From Carnegiea gigantea (Eukaryota; Streptophyta; Magnoliopsida; Caryophyllales; Cactaceae): 64,000 nucleotides of DNA. Numbering within the stretch: the stretch's first letter is position 1; each line of letters starts with the position of its first letter. Positions 1-12,199 of the stretch are shown piece by piece. The notes below the pieces were generated by a model. That model worked only from the letters and a program-made list of their open reading frames with translations, had not been told where the DNA came from and ran no database searches. The DNA is taken from contig JAKOGI010000003.1 in assembly GCA_029747015.1 (NCBI GenBank), positions 515,001 to 579,000 of the forward strand, in the 5' to 3' direction. Position numbers and translations under genes: made by a program.

Positions 1-541
1 CTCAATCATTCAACTTGTTTTAGTTAGTAATTATGATTATCTACAACCATCTACCTCTATCCCTCGACTGGCACCCTTCAAATTGTGTTTTTCTTTTCTT
101 TTTTTTGGTTTTTGGGGGGGAAGGGGAAGGTTAATAGTAGTATAACTTAAAACTAACAGTGACAGACCTAGAGGCTTCCAATGAATACCAACACATGAAA
201 GTTAAGAAGTTTTCAACAAAACATATCTTCCAATATAAAGATTTCCAAAAAACCATTACAACCTAATAGTTAATCAATATAATCCAACAGATGAAAAGGA
301 ATAGATGGATGAATGCATAAACCCAACACATGGAATATCCTCACAATGGAAGCTAGAAGCTCGACTATCTAGTTAAGTAAGCTCAATAGTTTGACTTTGT
401 TCAGCATGGCGAACCTTCCGCCAAAACCCTGTAGGTTTCTGAATCGAGTTCAAGGCTTGATCTAAAACCAATAGGAGGCATAAGATGAATAAGGGCTACT
501 TTAGGGTGATCCTTGCTTAGCTGAGCTACAATCAAGGCATC
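1..541. other. AT-rich intergenic sequence, no gene seen
   Basis: Apart from a T-rich then G-rich low-complexity stretch near 85-125, I see no gene or repeat structure here. It ends at the target-site duplication of the solo LTR that starts at 547. Confidence 0.5.
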
Positions 542-546
542 CAGGT

Positions 547-2325
547 TGTAACACCCCAAATGTACATAATTCACTGTTTGCGTTCTCGTCGATAGTTTCA
601 CCAATTAGACGTAATATCCCAAATGATCAGGGTGTTACCGCCATCCAAAAGGACAAGACTTTGCTTGTAAATGATAAATTTTAGCAACACTAATCAATAA
701 TTTCCATCAAAAGGCATTCACACAAGTATAACCCATCAAACCATATATAAATAGTTCTAACATCAAACCATTTAACTATGCCAGAGTTTACATCAAAATA
801 TAATAACTCTTGTAGAGTATATAGCTTTAACATCAAAATATTTTACAATACAGTGCCTAAAAAGTTTCAACACTAAAAACACCACTATTTCATTTTGACT
901 TTCTCACTCACTTATCTTCTCCAGTCGGCCTGTCAGACCAAGGGCGATTTACTGAGCATTTTTCTAAAACAAAACATGAAAATATTTCGAACTGTGAGCC
1001 GAAACTCAGTACATGCACTCTTGTATTGTTAAACGTTCATGGAAAAAAACTAGTTGGGCCCACATTGCAATTTATTTTAATTAAAAACAGGGAATGAGAT
1101 AAATATAAAACTGCATTGCCAATTATTATCTGATAGTGAACCCCTAGTAACTATTACGATCTGTGATACGTGTACACCAAACATTGAACTATCTACCCAC
1201 AAAAAATCATAATTTTTCAATGGGCCGATAATTACCAGTTTAATCACAAAGCTTGCCCTGTTTTCTGAAATTTTTCAGCCTTCACTGTCAAGGCTTTTTC
1301 CTTTCTTTTCACACAATTCCCCATCCAAAATCACACCTTAAAGTCATGTAACAAGGCTTTGATCCTTCCCATCATCATACAAAACCATCACACTCAATTT
1401 CACTTCAAAATCTTTTACATCAAAGATCATTTTTCAATCAAATATACACTAATAATATGCTTGCTATCAAAGGTAGGTTAAACCCTTGCATAATCAATAA
1501 AACCCTAAATTTTGGCCAACTTCTACTTCATCCAAGATCACCAAGAACATCCTCATAACATTATTAAAGATTAAAACCACTAAATCAGATACAAGAATCC
1601 AAGAAAAACAAACCTCCCACTTAAAGCTTGCATGATTATAAATAACTCTAACCCGAGCATGCTCCCAACTCAACTTCACCATGATCAACATCAAAATAAC
1701 TCTTATTTCTTATCAAAACATCATAATCAACGATCAACAACATCAAAACAAGAATCAAAATCAAGATAAAAATCAAAACCAACGAGATCAAAATTAAAGT
1801 TACTCACTTCGAGCTTGATAAAAGTAAAGATGGAGGTGATGTTGAGTGGTTTTGATAATGGAGGATAGTGGCTAGTGGTATTAGGATGTCGGGGGGGTCG
1901 GAGGCAACTGGGACTGGCCAAAAACTGGCCGGAAAACACCAAACAGCAGCTGGAGGAGGGGGCTGGCATGCTAGAGAGAGCAAAGAGAGAGAAGATGGGT
2001 TTTGGGTTGGGTTATGTTTTTTTGGCTAATCAAATCAACTTGGCTGAGTTTTTATCTTCAAAATGACTTTTTAGCTAACCTTGGTTAAGCTTAATCATGG
2101 TAATTAGTTAGGTTAAGAAAGCAAACTTGTTGGGCTTCAAATTGGGCCGAAGAAAGTTGAATTTGAGAATAAAATGCTTCATAATGATAACATTTTTGCG
2201 TACTCAAATTCAAATTTAAATTTTTGTACTGTTACGGGATGATTAAATGCGATAAATAAATTTGAAAAAATCATTAATATGAGGTAATTAAATAAATAAA
2301 CATAATTTAGGGTTGGACTATGACA
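547..2325. mobile_element. Solo LTR of an LTR retrotransposon, 1.8 kb
   Basis: The segment starts TGTAACACCCC and ends GGACTATGACA, so it has the canonical TG...CA ends with a short imperfect inverted repeat. It is flanked by an exact 5-bp target-site duplication, CAGGT (542-546 and 2326-2330). No coding sequence, primer-binding site or second LTR lies inside. This is what unequal recombination between the two LTRs of one element leaves behind. The TGTAAC start is common in long plant Ty3/gypsy LTRs, but the family is an inference. The orientation of the lost element cannot be read. Confidence 0.85.
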
Positions 2326-2330
2326 CAGGT

Positions 2331-3160
2331 AAAAGTCTTCTTTATCAACATAATTGATGTTAATTGTTCAAGACCTGTGAATCGGAGTAAACGGTAGTTA
2401 CAATGAAGCCCAACATTGCATTCTGGACATTATCTAATAGCACACAAAAGTAAAGGGTAATGGTAACCATTGCATATACATTCAACCTAGCGCACATTTG
2501 AAAGAAAGTTAACTCTTAACTTAATACCGTGAGCGAAAAAAATGCAGTCTTCATTATTTGAATAGATTTGAAATGGTTAAACAGTTGATATCTTTGAGTT
2601 AAAGTAAGATCATGTAAAATTTTCATTTATTCAAATAGCCATGGAACCCAATGACACTAAGCACAAAGCAGGAAGAGTTAATAAGTTCTTCCAACGTTTG
2701 TTCACACGTTGAGTAGCATGACAAAACTCACTTGTTTAGATTTTCTACTGCACATTAACTGATATTTGGGTAGCTAAACACATGAGATTGAATTTGGCCA
2801 GCAGAATACACATTCAAAGAGCCAGGGCAGGGTAAATTACATGTGCTTCCAAGGGCGGCATAGTAAATATTATGAAAATCTGAAATCATAATAGTTCACT
2901 ATTTAAAGAAACAAACAATGCAAAATTAGGATTTATATTCTAATTGATTCTAAAATTAGATGGTAATAAAATATAAAGAAAGCCCAAGATTGAAAAAACA
3001 GTTAAATTAAACATATCAACCTAAGAAAAACAGAAACCTTAAAAGTAACCCATATTAGTCTTTCCTGGCTGGTTAATTCAGATATACAGTCTAAGTTCGG
3101 GGAAATTATATATTGAAAATAAAATATAAGTTGAAACAAATATCTTACAACAATGTTACA
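2331..3160. other. Intergenic sequence without a recognised gene
   Basis: This is AT-rich sequence between the solo LTR and a tandem duplication. I see no coding potential and no clear element ends. Confidence 0.4.
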
Positions 3161-3602
3161 ACCTCAATTTTTGGATTTCAACACTAAAGTTACAACCTTT
3201 AGCTTACCAAAGTAAAGGTTCTTCTCAATCTCGTGTCTAACACATGAAGAATAATAAGCAAAAATAGAATAGGGAAATTGTAGAGGATACGCACAGGACA
3301 CTGAGAGCAAATGCATATCCTAACCTGGATCCTAAAAGGCAACATTGGAGAAGAGCATCCACTTGCACATAAGCTCCCAAAACCTCAATTTTTGGATTTT
3401 AACACTAAAGCTACCATGTTTAGCTTATCAAAGTAAAGGTTCTTCTCAATCTCGTGTCTAACACATGAAGAACAATAAGCAAAAATAGAATAGAGAAATT
3501 GTAGAGGACACGCACACGACATTGAGAGCAAATGCATATCTTAACCTGGATCCCAAAAGGCAACATTGGAGAAGAGCATCCACTTGCACAGAAGCTCCCA
3601 AA
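3161..3602 (+). repeat. Tandem duplication, two 221-bp copies
   Basis: The segment starting ACCTCAATTTTTGG at 3161 recurs at 3382, 221 bp later. The copies are near-identical and share the motifs TTCTTCTCAATCTCGTGTC and GAAGAGCATCCACTTGCAC. They differ only by scattered substitutions. There is no coding content. Confidence 0.85.
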
Positions 3603-3948
3603 ATGCGAGTTTTATGGCAAATCTGAAACCATCCATCAAGGCTATTAAAACTTTACTCAAAGCCAAGAATAGAAATTGAGAATTAGGGACATGACATTGA
3701 ATCACTCTCATTGCCTAAGCAAGGTAAGTGGTTAAATTGCATTATCATCATGTAGTCCAAATCAAATTTTCTTGAAATTAATGCTTGCCTAACTCATACA
3801 GGATTTTTGGCTTCATTTATGTACAATATTAAGTCGACAATGGCTTCGTTTTTGCCTGACTCATATCCATAATATGTGCATAAATGATAGGCAATTGCTG
3901 GATACGAACTAAACTGCTCACTACAACCTTCAATCTTTCTCAACCACA

Positions 3949-4011
3949 ATGGCTCTCGAAGTCCAATTCATCTTCTTCATCTTTGCTTTCTTCCTTTTGC
4001 TTACCTATCAG
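3949..4011 (+). CDS. Possible first coding exon with a signal peptide or anchor (unidentified gene)
   Basis: An ATG in good plant context (ACCACAATGGCT) opens 21 codons ending exactly at a CAG|GTATAT splice donor. The peptide starts MALEVQ and continues into a very hydrophobic run rich in Phe and Leu, like a signal peptide or N-terminal anchor of a secreted or ER protein. No following exon was recognised. About 400 bp downstream the sequence is interrupted by the Helitron that begins at 4407, so the gene may have been broken or given a giant intron. It may also be chance. Confidence 0.25.
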
Positions 4012-4086
4012 GTATATAATTTAACACTAGTACACTACCACCCTCCCAAGTAATTGTCGAGAAGGAAATAGTAAATTAATAGAAAA

Positions 4087-4178
4087 AACGAATTGAATAT
4101 TGGTGCTAAATTAATGAAAAAAATGAATTGAATATTGGTGCTAAATTAATTAAAAAAAATGAATTGAAAATTGGTGCA
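4087..4178 (+). repeat. Short tandem repeat, about 38-bp unit, 2.5 copies
   Basis: The unit GAATTGAATATTGGTGCTAA followed by an A-rich spacer occurs about two and a half times in a row. It lies just outside the Helitron 3' end. Confidence 0.7.
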
Positions 4179-4406
4179 TCTCATTCCACCTGCATGCTGA
4201 GATTATCTAGAATTGAAATAGAGATTCTACTCACTGATTTGAACCCACGTCCTATTGAAAGTTTTCTTAGTGTGCATCTCATCCCACCTCCTTTTGAAGC
4301 CTTTGTCGCTGAGCATCTCATCCTCCCTCAACTGGACTGGCTGGACAGCCTTCACCAAAACAAAAAACCCAAAAAAAAAAAAAACAACTGCATTATTAGG
4401 GAAATA

Positions 4407-4432
4407 CTAGTCTGGACCCGTGCTATGCACGG
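4407..4432 (-). terminator. Helitron 1 3'-terminal hairpin and CTAG end
   Basis: The hairpin stem is CCGTGC with GCACGG around a 3-nt loop. It is followed by GTCCAGA and the terminal CTAG. In Helitrons this structure marks the termination point for rolling-circle transposition. The stem is perfect. Confidence 0.85.
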
Positions 4433-4899
4433 TGCATGTTAAAATAGACATTTCATGACATATAATATGCAAGTAATGAACCAATAGCCATTGTAGATAT
4501 AGTTAATATTATAATTCAGGAAAGATGATAGAATAATCAATGAAAAATATATGTAGATAGCAAATTCATATATAACCATTGGGATGAACAACTAAAAACC
4601 ACAAAAAACCACATGATTTAGAAAAAGGTCTATAATAGTATGATAGAAATAGTAGATAGTGATTATGACAAAAGATACGCTAAATAATATGATGAGCAAC
4701 CAATCTATCACGCCAATGATGAAGAATCCACCTCCTCCTTTTATACCTACAGAGGAAATAAATTTTAGAAATATAATTTGAATGACAATGATGGAGTTGA
4801 AGTTTATATTTACACGTGATCTACATAGTGTACCTAACATTGGTCTTTCGTAAGTAATAAACCTCTTCCTCCCAATGAACCGGTGCAATTAAAGCGATA

Positions 4900-6870
4900 G
4901 GAACCTCTACTTCATAGTGACGTGGGGGCTCCATGACAAATACCCATGGTTCACCTATATAATCATCTATAATCGCATAAAGTGATAGATGACCATATGG
5001 CTGTAGAAAATATTAACATAGGATATAGTCAATAATAAAAGAATAAACTATGTTAACTATGATACGTAGGGAAAACTGTAATACCTGTGATGCATACACA
5101 TCCAACTGGGCAGTCGTCGTATGCAAAAGAATTCGAGCATCCTCATGAAGAACTGTAAACTCTCTACAACCTGTATTATCTTGCAAGAGAACTCTGAAGA
5201 TATACCTATAATTTTTAATAGCACAGGATGGTTATAATAATGCAAACATGTATTGGGAAAAGTACAACAAAGTACACAATAATAGGCAATCAAGTAAGCA
5301 AACCTCTTTTGTGTCAAATTTGGAGATTGACATGTACAGTAAGGTACATTCATAGCGAATACGTAAGAGTGATCACTTTTTTTGCAATTAGTGCAGGCAT
5401 TATAAATCAACGGGTGAATTTCAATGACGTATGCAAAAAGTCGGCAATATCTTACCTGCATATTGTGAATTGTAAAGATTATGTTTTGTTAAAAGAATAT
5501 ATGCAAGTATAAAGTTACATTTGTAAGGGAAATTTCTAGCTTACATTTCGCGTAGATGCATATTCATATAATCTAATCCTTCGAGCATCGAACAACTTCT
5601 CTAGATGGTACATACGTAATGTTCTCTTACGCATGAAATCAAAATGGGTCATCACACCCTTAGTGCCCGAGAACCTAATATATGTAGGGAGGGTAACATG
5701 TGTGAGATCAAGTATATATAACTTATAAGGGAAATGGAAATTAAAACTAATGTTGTTGGTTGTATATACCATCCTTCAAAGTCTTCTGTTGCTTGAATGT
5801 CCGGGTTAATCAGCAATCTACTAACTGGTAAAGTAGAGACCGATATTCCTAAAAGTACATTTTATGCAAGAAAAGATGTTAATAAAGTATACCATTATAG
5901 TGATGCTAACAAATCTGATGGGGTAAAAGTATATGAATGGGATGTGATGGTACCTTGATATTCTCTAATGTGCACTTTAGAAGCAAGAAGTATATTTTCA
6001 GTACCCAAATGTTGCTGAAGGTAGGTACCCTCAACTTCCGCAAAATCTCCCCATAAAGTTAGCCTCAACGGGCGCATGCTACATATAAGAATTAGATGTA
6101 CTAATATTGTTAGGGAGAGTAATATGTATTAATAGAAAATGAAAAATCTATACCTATGGAAATACATACTGCATATCAGAAAGTAATAATTCGCGCCTTG
6201 CAGTGCCCCTGTTCCTTGTCATTTCTAACGGCGATATTGCCACTACCATGCCGATGACGTCTGTACAACAAAATGATATGAAAATGTTATAGATAATTGA
6301 GAGGAAATACATATAGAAATATAGGTACTTAAGTTCACCGTGTTAGTTATACGTACCTACAATATTGTCACGTGTTCTTAGACGCCGAGGGACATCAATG
6401 AATGACACACAAGGTGGTAGGTGCTGGTAAGGAATATCAGGACAATCCTCAACCACGCCAAGGAGTCTCGATCTCGGCGTAAAAACCAACTTCAAATTGT
6501 TCTTTACCACATTCCTCTCTCCATCTGTCGCAGCATCAACCAAGAGCCCGGAGATGTGGTAAACTTTGCCAGCATCGAGTATAGATCGCCATTGGTGAAT
6601 TTGAGCATCACCTTCTATGCTAGCGAATATCTCATCGCACTATAAAACAATCAACTCCATTGATAAGCAATATACTTGTACACAGTGGGAAAATTTTCAA
6701 CAACTTCAATAAACCAATACCTGATAGTCCATGAATATAACTTTCCACAGTGTGCGTTGCTCATATACTCGAACCGTCATTGATCGCACAAGTCGAACAA
6801 TTAGGGTAACCGATCTATTGCAAGGGTTGATAGCACATATGGGCATAGAAGTGTGCACTAAACCTGGCAT
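4900..6870 (-). pseudogene. RPA70-like single-strand DNA-binding gene of Helitron 1
   Basis: Several minus-strand exon-like blocks resemble the OB-fold regions of replication protein A large subunit, as carried by many plant Helitrons. One block (about 6360-6640) runs through CDEIFASIEGDAQIHQW and ends near VPRRLRTRDN. The block upstream of it (about 6720-6870) contains MTVRVYEQRTLWKVIFMDYQ. A further block (about 5950-6080) reads LRLTLWGDFAEVEGTYLQQH. The gene lies downstream of the helicase, between it and the Helitron 3' end. The predicted protein would bind single-stranded DNA during transposition. I did not build a full splice model, so intactness is unknown. The rest of the element is inactivated, so it is annotated as a pseudogene. 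The same gene recurs in Helitron 2. Confidence 0.6.
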
Positions 6871-6948
6871 ATCTGTAACCATTAATAAAAGAAGAAAATA
6901 GATTAGCATAATCCAATGTAGTGAACACATCATGATAGCGAATGAAAT

Positions 6949-9900
6949 CTATACGAATGCAAATAACACCATTGTTATATGAGTAGAAGGGACTAACCAA
7001 GCATCAGGAATGCCATTAAAAATTTCACGGTAGACAATATTTTTGGTCATGTTGTGAGGCACATCCCTTTTGTTGCAAATTAAGAACTTCAGCCCTGAAG
7101 GACAGGTGACGCGAGAGATAGCTACATATAGTTGACCGTGGGAGAACACAGGTTTTGGGAGATAAACTCCTACATATTGTAATGTTTGGCCTTGACTTTT
7201 ATTAATTGTCATTGTAAAACCCAATTTCAGAGGGAACTGTCTTCTCTTTAAGGCAAATGGCGAGTCCTTTGCTGAAGGACTTAAGTCAACCCGTGGAATA
7301 GTCACTACATGCCCAATATTTCTTCCAGTCAAGATTTTGGCTTGGACTACCTTCGTACCAATTCTTTCAATAATCAAGCGAGTGCCATTGCATAACCCAA
7401 TTGATGGGTCAAGATTTCTTAGTAGAACAACAGGCACACCAACTTTCAACTGAAGTTCATGATTCGGGAATCCTGAAAAGTTCATACCATGTAACATCTT
7501 TGGTGGATTAATGTCATCAATAACGGAATCAATGTTGGTTGCTAGGAATGTGTCCGAACTCAGGTATGTACGACTACAACCGGGAATCATTGATAGAATC
7601 TTGGAATTTATTTCATCCACATCAGTGTTTAGGGGGGCTAATATACAACGGTCCTGAAAGTAGGACTCATTTTTGTATCTTTCCACTAATCTTGGGTACA
7701 CAAATTCTATCAAGTTCGTGAGGCCGTTGTTGTCATTCTTAATGAGAAATTCTTCAGGAATCTTTATCCAATCCAATTCACTACCGCCTAAAAATGAGTA
7801 TCCTTGCACACGACCATTGCCAACATTCAAAGTCCATTCTGTAAAACTTCGTAACCGCTCATGTTCATTGTCAGTTAAATTTGAATGCATAAGGCGCATG
7901 TTGGTTTTAAGATGTTGAATGTTGCAGTAAGACCAAAAAGCTGCCATTGATATTGAAGATGCAACGATATATGCTCTACTACCCTTTGTAACAACAGGAA
8001 GTATTTGCCTAAAATCACCTCCAAAAATGACCATTTTCCCCCCAAATATTTGGTTCTGATTGCATAGATCTCGTAAAGACCGTTCAACTGCTTCTACCAT
8101 GTAGCGATGGGTCATGGGAGCCTAATCCCATATGATAAGTGATGTTTCCCTAATTAGCTGTGCTAATTCAGACTGTTTAGAAATGGAGCATGTGGATGTC
8201 TCATCTGCATCAATTGGTATTTTAAACATTGAATGAGCTGTTTTTCCAAAAGGTAATAATAATGCAGCTATTCCAGAGGATGCCACGGATAGCACTATCA
8301 ACCCTTTTGACCTAAAATGTGTTACGATAGTTTTCCAAAGATATGTTTTCCCAGTTCCCCCACTGCCATAAATAAAGAAGCAACCTCCTTCTCCATGTTC
8401 ATCTGCTTGAATAACTGATTGGAAAACTCGCATTTGATCTAAATTCAATGTTGGTAGCAACATTTGTAGGTTATGGCTTTCTTACTCTTGATCATAATCA
8501 AGTTGTTCTCTAATAAGTCTATTACCAAGTTGATGCACCCGATTAGGTGATGGCAAAGGCATAGGAGGGTAGTCCCTTAATGATCTGCCATTCTTATTCA
8601 AAATCATCTCAATTTCATAAAGTCCAAGGTCCTGTCGTTGTTCAACAGTAATCTGTAAACTATGGTCTATGAGATTCCTCTCTATTTGTCTTTGCAAATC
8701 ATCAGTAAGGTCTTTCCAATGTTGCTCCCACAATCGATGGGGGTCAGACACTTCCGAGAACATAAGCATTGAACAGAACATACTTCGAAGTTCGGCCCCT
8801 GTTGCCCATATTGATGCTTCTGCTAGTGCCTCATGCCACTCATTAGCATCATCAACCAACCCTCGTGCCAAGCAAGCTTCCTTAAAAGTTGAATATAATA
8901 TTCCACTAACGGTTCTTAAATCCTCATATGATATAGCTCCTTGAACAATGTGTAACAACATTCGCAGATAGTATCTCTCGCCCATGTTTGGGTGAGCATA
9001 GGGCAGTCGGCCAATGCATACCCTTTGTTTTCTTTTAGTCCATTTCCTCATTCCTTTATTCCATACATAATAAGATGGGAATGTTGCATAGGTGTAACAT
9101 CTTGCTTCAGGATCTTCAATGTTCGCCATGAACCAACTTATGAGCATAGTAACCCTCTGTGCTCTTTCCTCCACAACCCTATGAAGTCGATCACGATCAT
9201 TGAATATAACATATTGTTGTCCCGGCAAGTGGTACTACAATAGTTCAACTGACGGATAACGTTGGGTGATCTCGAATTCAAATATTCTCCAAACAGCATC
9301 CACTGGTAACACATAACGACAATCTAAGTATTGTTTAATCTCATTGACATCTTCATAGTTAGGAGGACCAATCCCCTGTTGAGGATTCTGGACATTGTCC
9401 TCAATCACTATGGTAGCTCTGTCAGCTCCCTTATGCATGTATTTGTGAAGGTACTTAATGACCTTCTTTTGTGCACACCGCTCTACATTAATATATGCAT
9501 CGTATTTGACACATAGATCACGGTTATATGGGATTACCCATCTATTATCCATTCTCTTACCACGAATAGTTACACTTCGACCATCATCCCGGCGCCTGTA
9601 TTTCACAAAACCATTTTCTTCAATAATGGTCTTATCGCAAAAACTCTTAGGCTAATGCTTTGTGCACGTGTTACCATCCATGCATGGAGCATACGGGATG
9701 TCAGTCCCACATGGACCATGTATCATATGTCTTGTAACAGTTTCAAACACGAGGGGGTAAGTGTCTTCATCAGGGAGCTCTGCGTATATAATACGGTCGA
9801 TGTCTTCAGTGCACGTAGGCTTGTCCTCACTTGCAAGGGTTAGCAATATATGGGCATGTGGTAATCCCCGTTTCTGGAATTCAATAACATGTATATCTAC

Positions 9901-11563
9901 GGATGTAACGGATGAGTATAGGATAGGAGGATTAAAATAAATGCCAATAAATAAAACAATATTGAGATTTAATAAAATGCTAAATACATGAACTGGGTAG
10001 ATGACAACATTACCTGCAATAACTTTACCGAAAAGATTTTTCTCCTTGAAGTCTCGTTTTAGCTCTTTTAGCCTTAAGCGAAATACTCGAGCAATAATGT
10101 CTGGCCGGTAATTTGCATATTGGCCTGATTGTTATGCTAGAGCTTCTTGAATTTCCGGCCAATTAGGATTGCAGGTGAATGTGATAAAAAAAATCTGGAT
10201 AACCCATTTGATTGCAGATGGCCATTGCATCCAAAAAATGTTATCTCATATAGCGTGGCCCACCTGTGAATGATGCAGGTAGTATTAACCTTTTTCCCAC
10301 TGCATGAGCATCATTTTCACCAGCAGTAACAGCATCTTGCAAGCCGCTGTATAATTTTGCTCGCAATGTGCTTTGGTGATTTTTGATATATAATAACCTC
10401 CAAGCCTCAATTGCAGCATAACAATCCACAATAAATTGAAGGAACAATCTGCCGCATCGAAGCAAAATGTTTCCTTCGTCGAGCCTATATTGTGTGAGGA
10501 AGGCATAAAATTCTCTCATTGTCACCATTGCTCGATTACTGCTTGATCCCCCCATACATTGAATGTAAGCTGACCAACCATCCGTTCCATAAGGAAATAG
10601 GAGTGGGTATTGAAGGGGCATATACGATGGTTGCGTTTCATATACTCGTTGTAAATTTCCATCGATTTTTCGAACAATAATATCTCGATGCTCTTCACCT
10701 CCAACGTCACCACCGACTATGAGAGCTGCAACTTCATCCGCAGTGGGTAGTGTATATTGTCTTCCAGGCCGTGCTTTAATAATGCGAATACTTAAATTAA
10801 TCACATTATCCGCCTCGAAGATATCACGTGCATTGTGAAAAACCTTCACATAAGGGTTCACAGCATCAAGCATATGTTGTAAAGCCTGTAATATTTCCTC
10901 ATCAACTCCACGCACACTCTGTTGATCATTTAAAGCCCGACATCTATTTCGCACTTCGTCATGTGTGTCATAGATATATAGCTGACCAAATTTTGGTCGC
11001 TGTCCTTCTGAAGGGAGTAATGAACCAATTCGGTGGTAATTATTTCCACTTATTCTGAAGGAGTAAGGACCATGCCCATCCATTACAGAGTGGTCGATAG
11101 TTCCACCCATTGATGTGAATGATAACATGAAGTTATACATCCTTATGTTATCAAGAAAATTAGGTTGATTCAACAATGTGTTTAGCACTGGAGGAGGTGG
11201 GGGCAGTGGCGGCAACATAACACGTCCACTTTGACAACATATCATGAATTGAGGTTGTGACACACTACTTCTTGCAACTCTCTCATCCAACCACATGGTT
11301 GCTCGACAATGGCCACAAGAAACCAAAGTTCCCGTGAAATTCAAACGGTTGAAGAACCTTCTTCCAGGTGGAGTGCTACGTGCAATTGCTAGTTGAATTT
11401 CTCTAGATTGTGACTGATAGCGTTCGCGTTCCGCAATGAATTGCGATTGTGTGTGATCTGGATTACGCCGAGTAAATAGCCTCCATCTTGCGTTTTGTCG
11501 AGCAAGTCTGGCTCGAAGCCTATTTACAGTGCTCTCACCACTTCCACTTGGAGTTTCCATCAC
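6949..11563 (-). pseudogene. Helitron Rep/helicase (HUH endonuclease plus PIF1-like helicase), inactivated
   Basis: Two exons (11563-10014 and 9896-6949) are joined by an intron with GT/AG ends that keeps frame into IHVIEFQKRGLPHAH. Order of parts: an N-terminal zinc-finger-like region, the Helitron-like N domain, the Rep domain and a PIF1-type helicase. The HUH histidines lie in PHAH at 9850-9861. The paired catalytic tyrosines are in KYLHKYMHK (about 9430-9455). Walker A is GSGGTGKTY (about 8341-8368). The protein would nick, replicate and religate the element in the nucleus. It is dead: I see one extra T in a T run near 10175 and in-frame stops near 10248, 10138, 9654, 9235, 8482 and 8122. 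The last replaces the Glu of the helicase DEAP motif. Most stops replace single codons in otherwise conserved sequence, which suggests fairly recent decay. Confidence 0.9.
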
Positions 11564-11699
11564 TATCTCAGGAAAATTATGTGCTTTATTAGGTAAAAGT
11601 TCATCATTTTATTGTTCAGTGACGCAGATATAGTTACATAGCTAGACTATTTAATGACATATTTTTTCCTATACAATATGATTGTGTACAGATTTTTTC

Positions 11700-12190
11700 C
11701 TATACAAAATTAGAAAAGTTAGAGAACAAATGATAATTCGTTGGAATGCCTCGTACAATAATTTCGCTTTTAAAAAAAAAAAATACAGAACATTTGATAG
11801 ACCCTTCATGTTGGAATAAAAATTAAAAAAGTTAGAGAACAAATGATAATTCATTGGAATGCCTCGTACAATAATCTAGCTATTTTAAAAAAAGAAGTCG
11901 CTTTTTAAAAAAAAAAAATACAAAACATTTGATAGACCCTTCATGTTGGAATAAAAATTTAAAAAGTTAGAGAACAAATGATAATTCGTTGGAATGCCTC
12001 GTACAATAATCTAGCTATTTTAAATAAAGAAGTCGCTTTTTTTAAAAAAAAAAAATACAGAACATTTGATAGACCTTCATGTTGGAATAAAAATTAAAAA
12101 AGTTAGAGAACAAATGATAATTCGTTGGAATGCCTCGTACAATAATCTAGCTATTTTAAAAAAAGAAGAACATTTTGTAGACCCAACAAA
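11700..12190 (-). repeat. Four tandem copies of a 113-136 bp unit upstream of the Helitron Rep gene
   Basis: The landmark GTTAGAGAACAAATGATAATT recurs with start positions near 11718, 11831, 11966 and 12102, i.e. steps of 113, 135 and 136 bp. Each unit carries a poly(A) tract of varying length. The array lies immediately 5' of the Rep gene on its strand, so it may be promoter or subterminal repeat sequence. That role is inference. Confidence 0.85.
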
Positions 12191-12199
12191 GAAGCCCTT

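Noticed and set aside
1494..2066. Several short frames inside the first solo LTR
   Set aside because: They overlap on both strands within a bounded LTR and have no domain similarity.
4128..4442. 104-codon plus-strand frame near the Helitron 3' end
   Set aside because: It begins in a short tandem repeat, runs through a poly(A) tract and crosses the Helitron terminus. The composition is low-complexity.
5057..5512. Overlapping plus- and minus-strand frames in the Helitron RPA-like region
   Set aside because: Only the minus strand fits the RPA-like gene; the plus-strand frame is its shadow.
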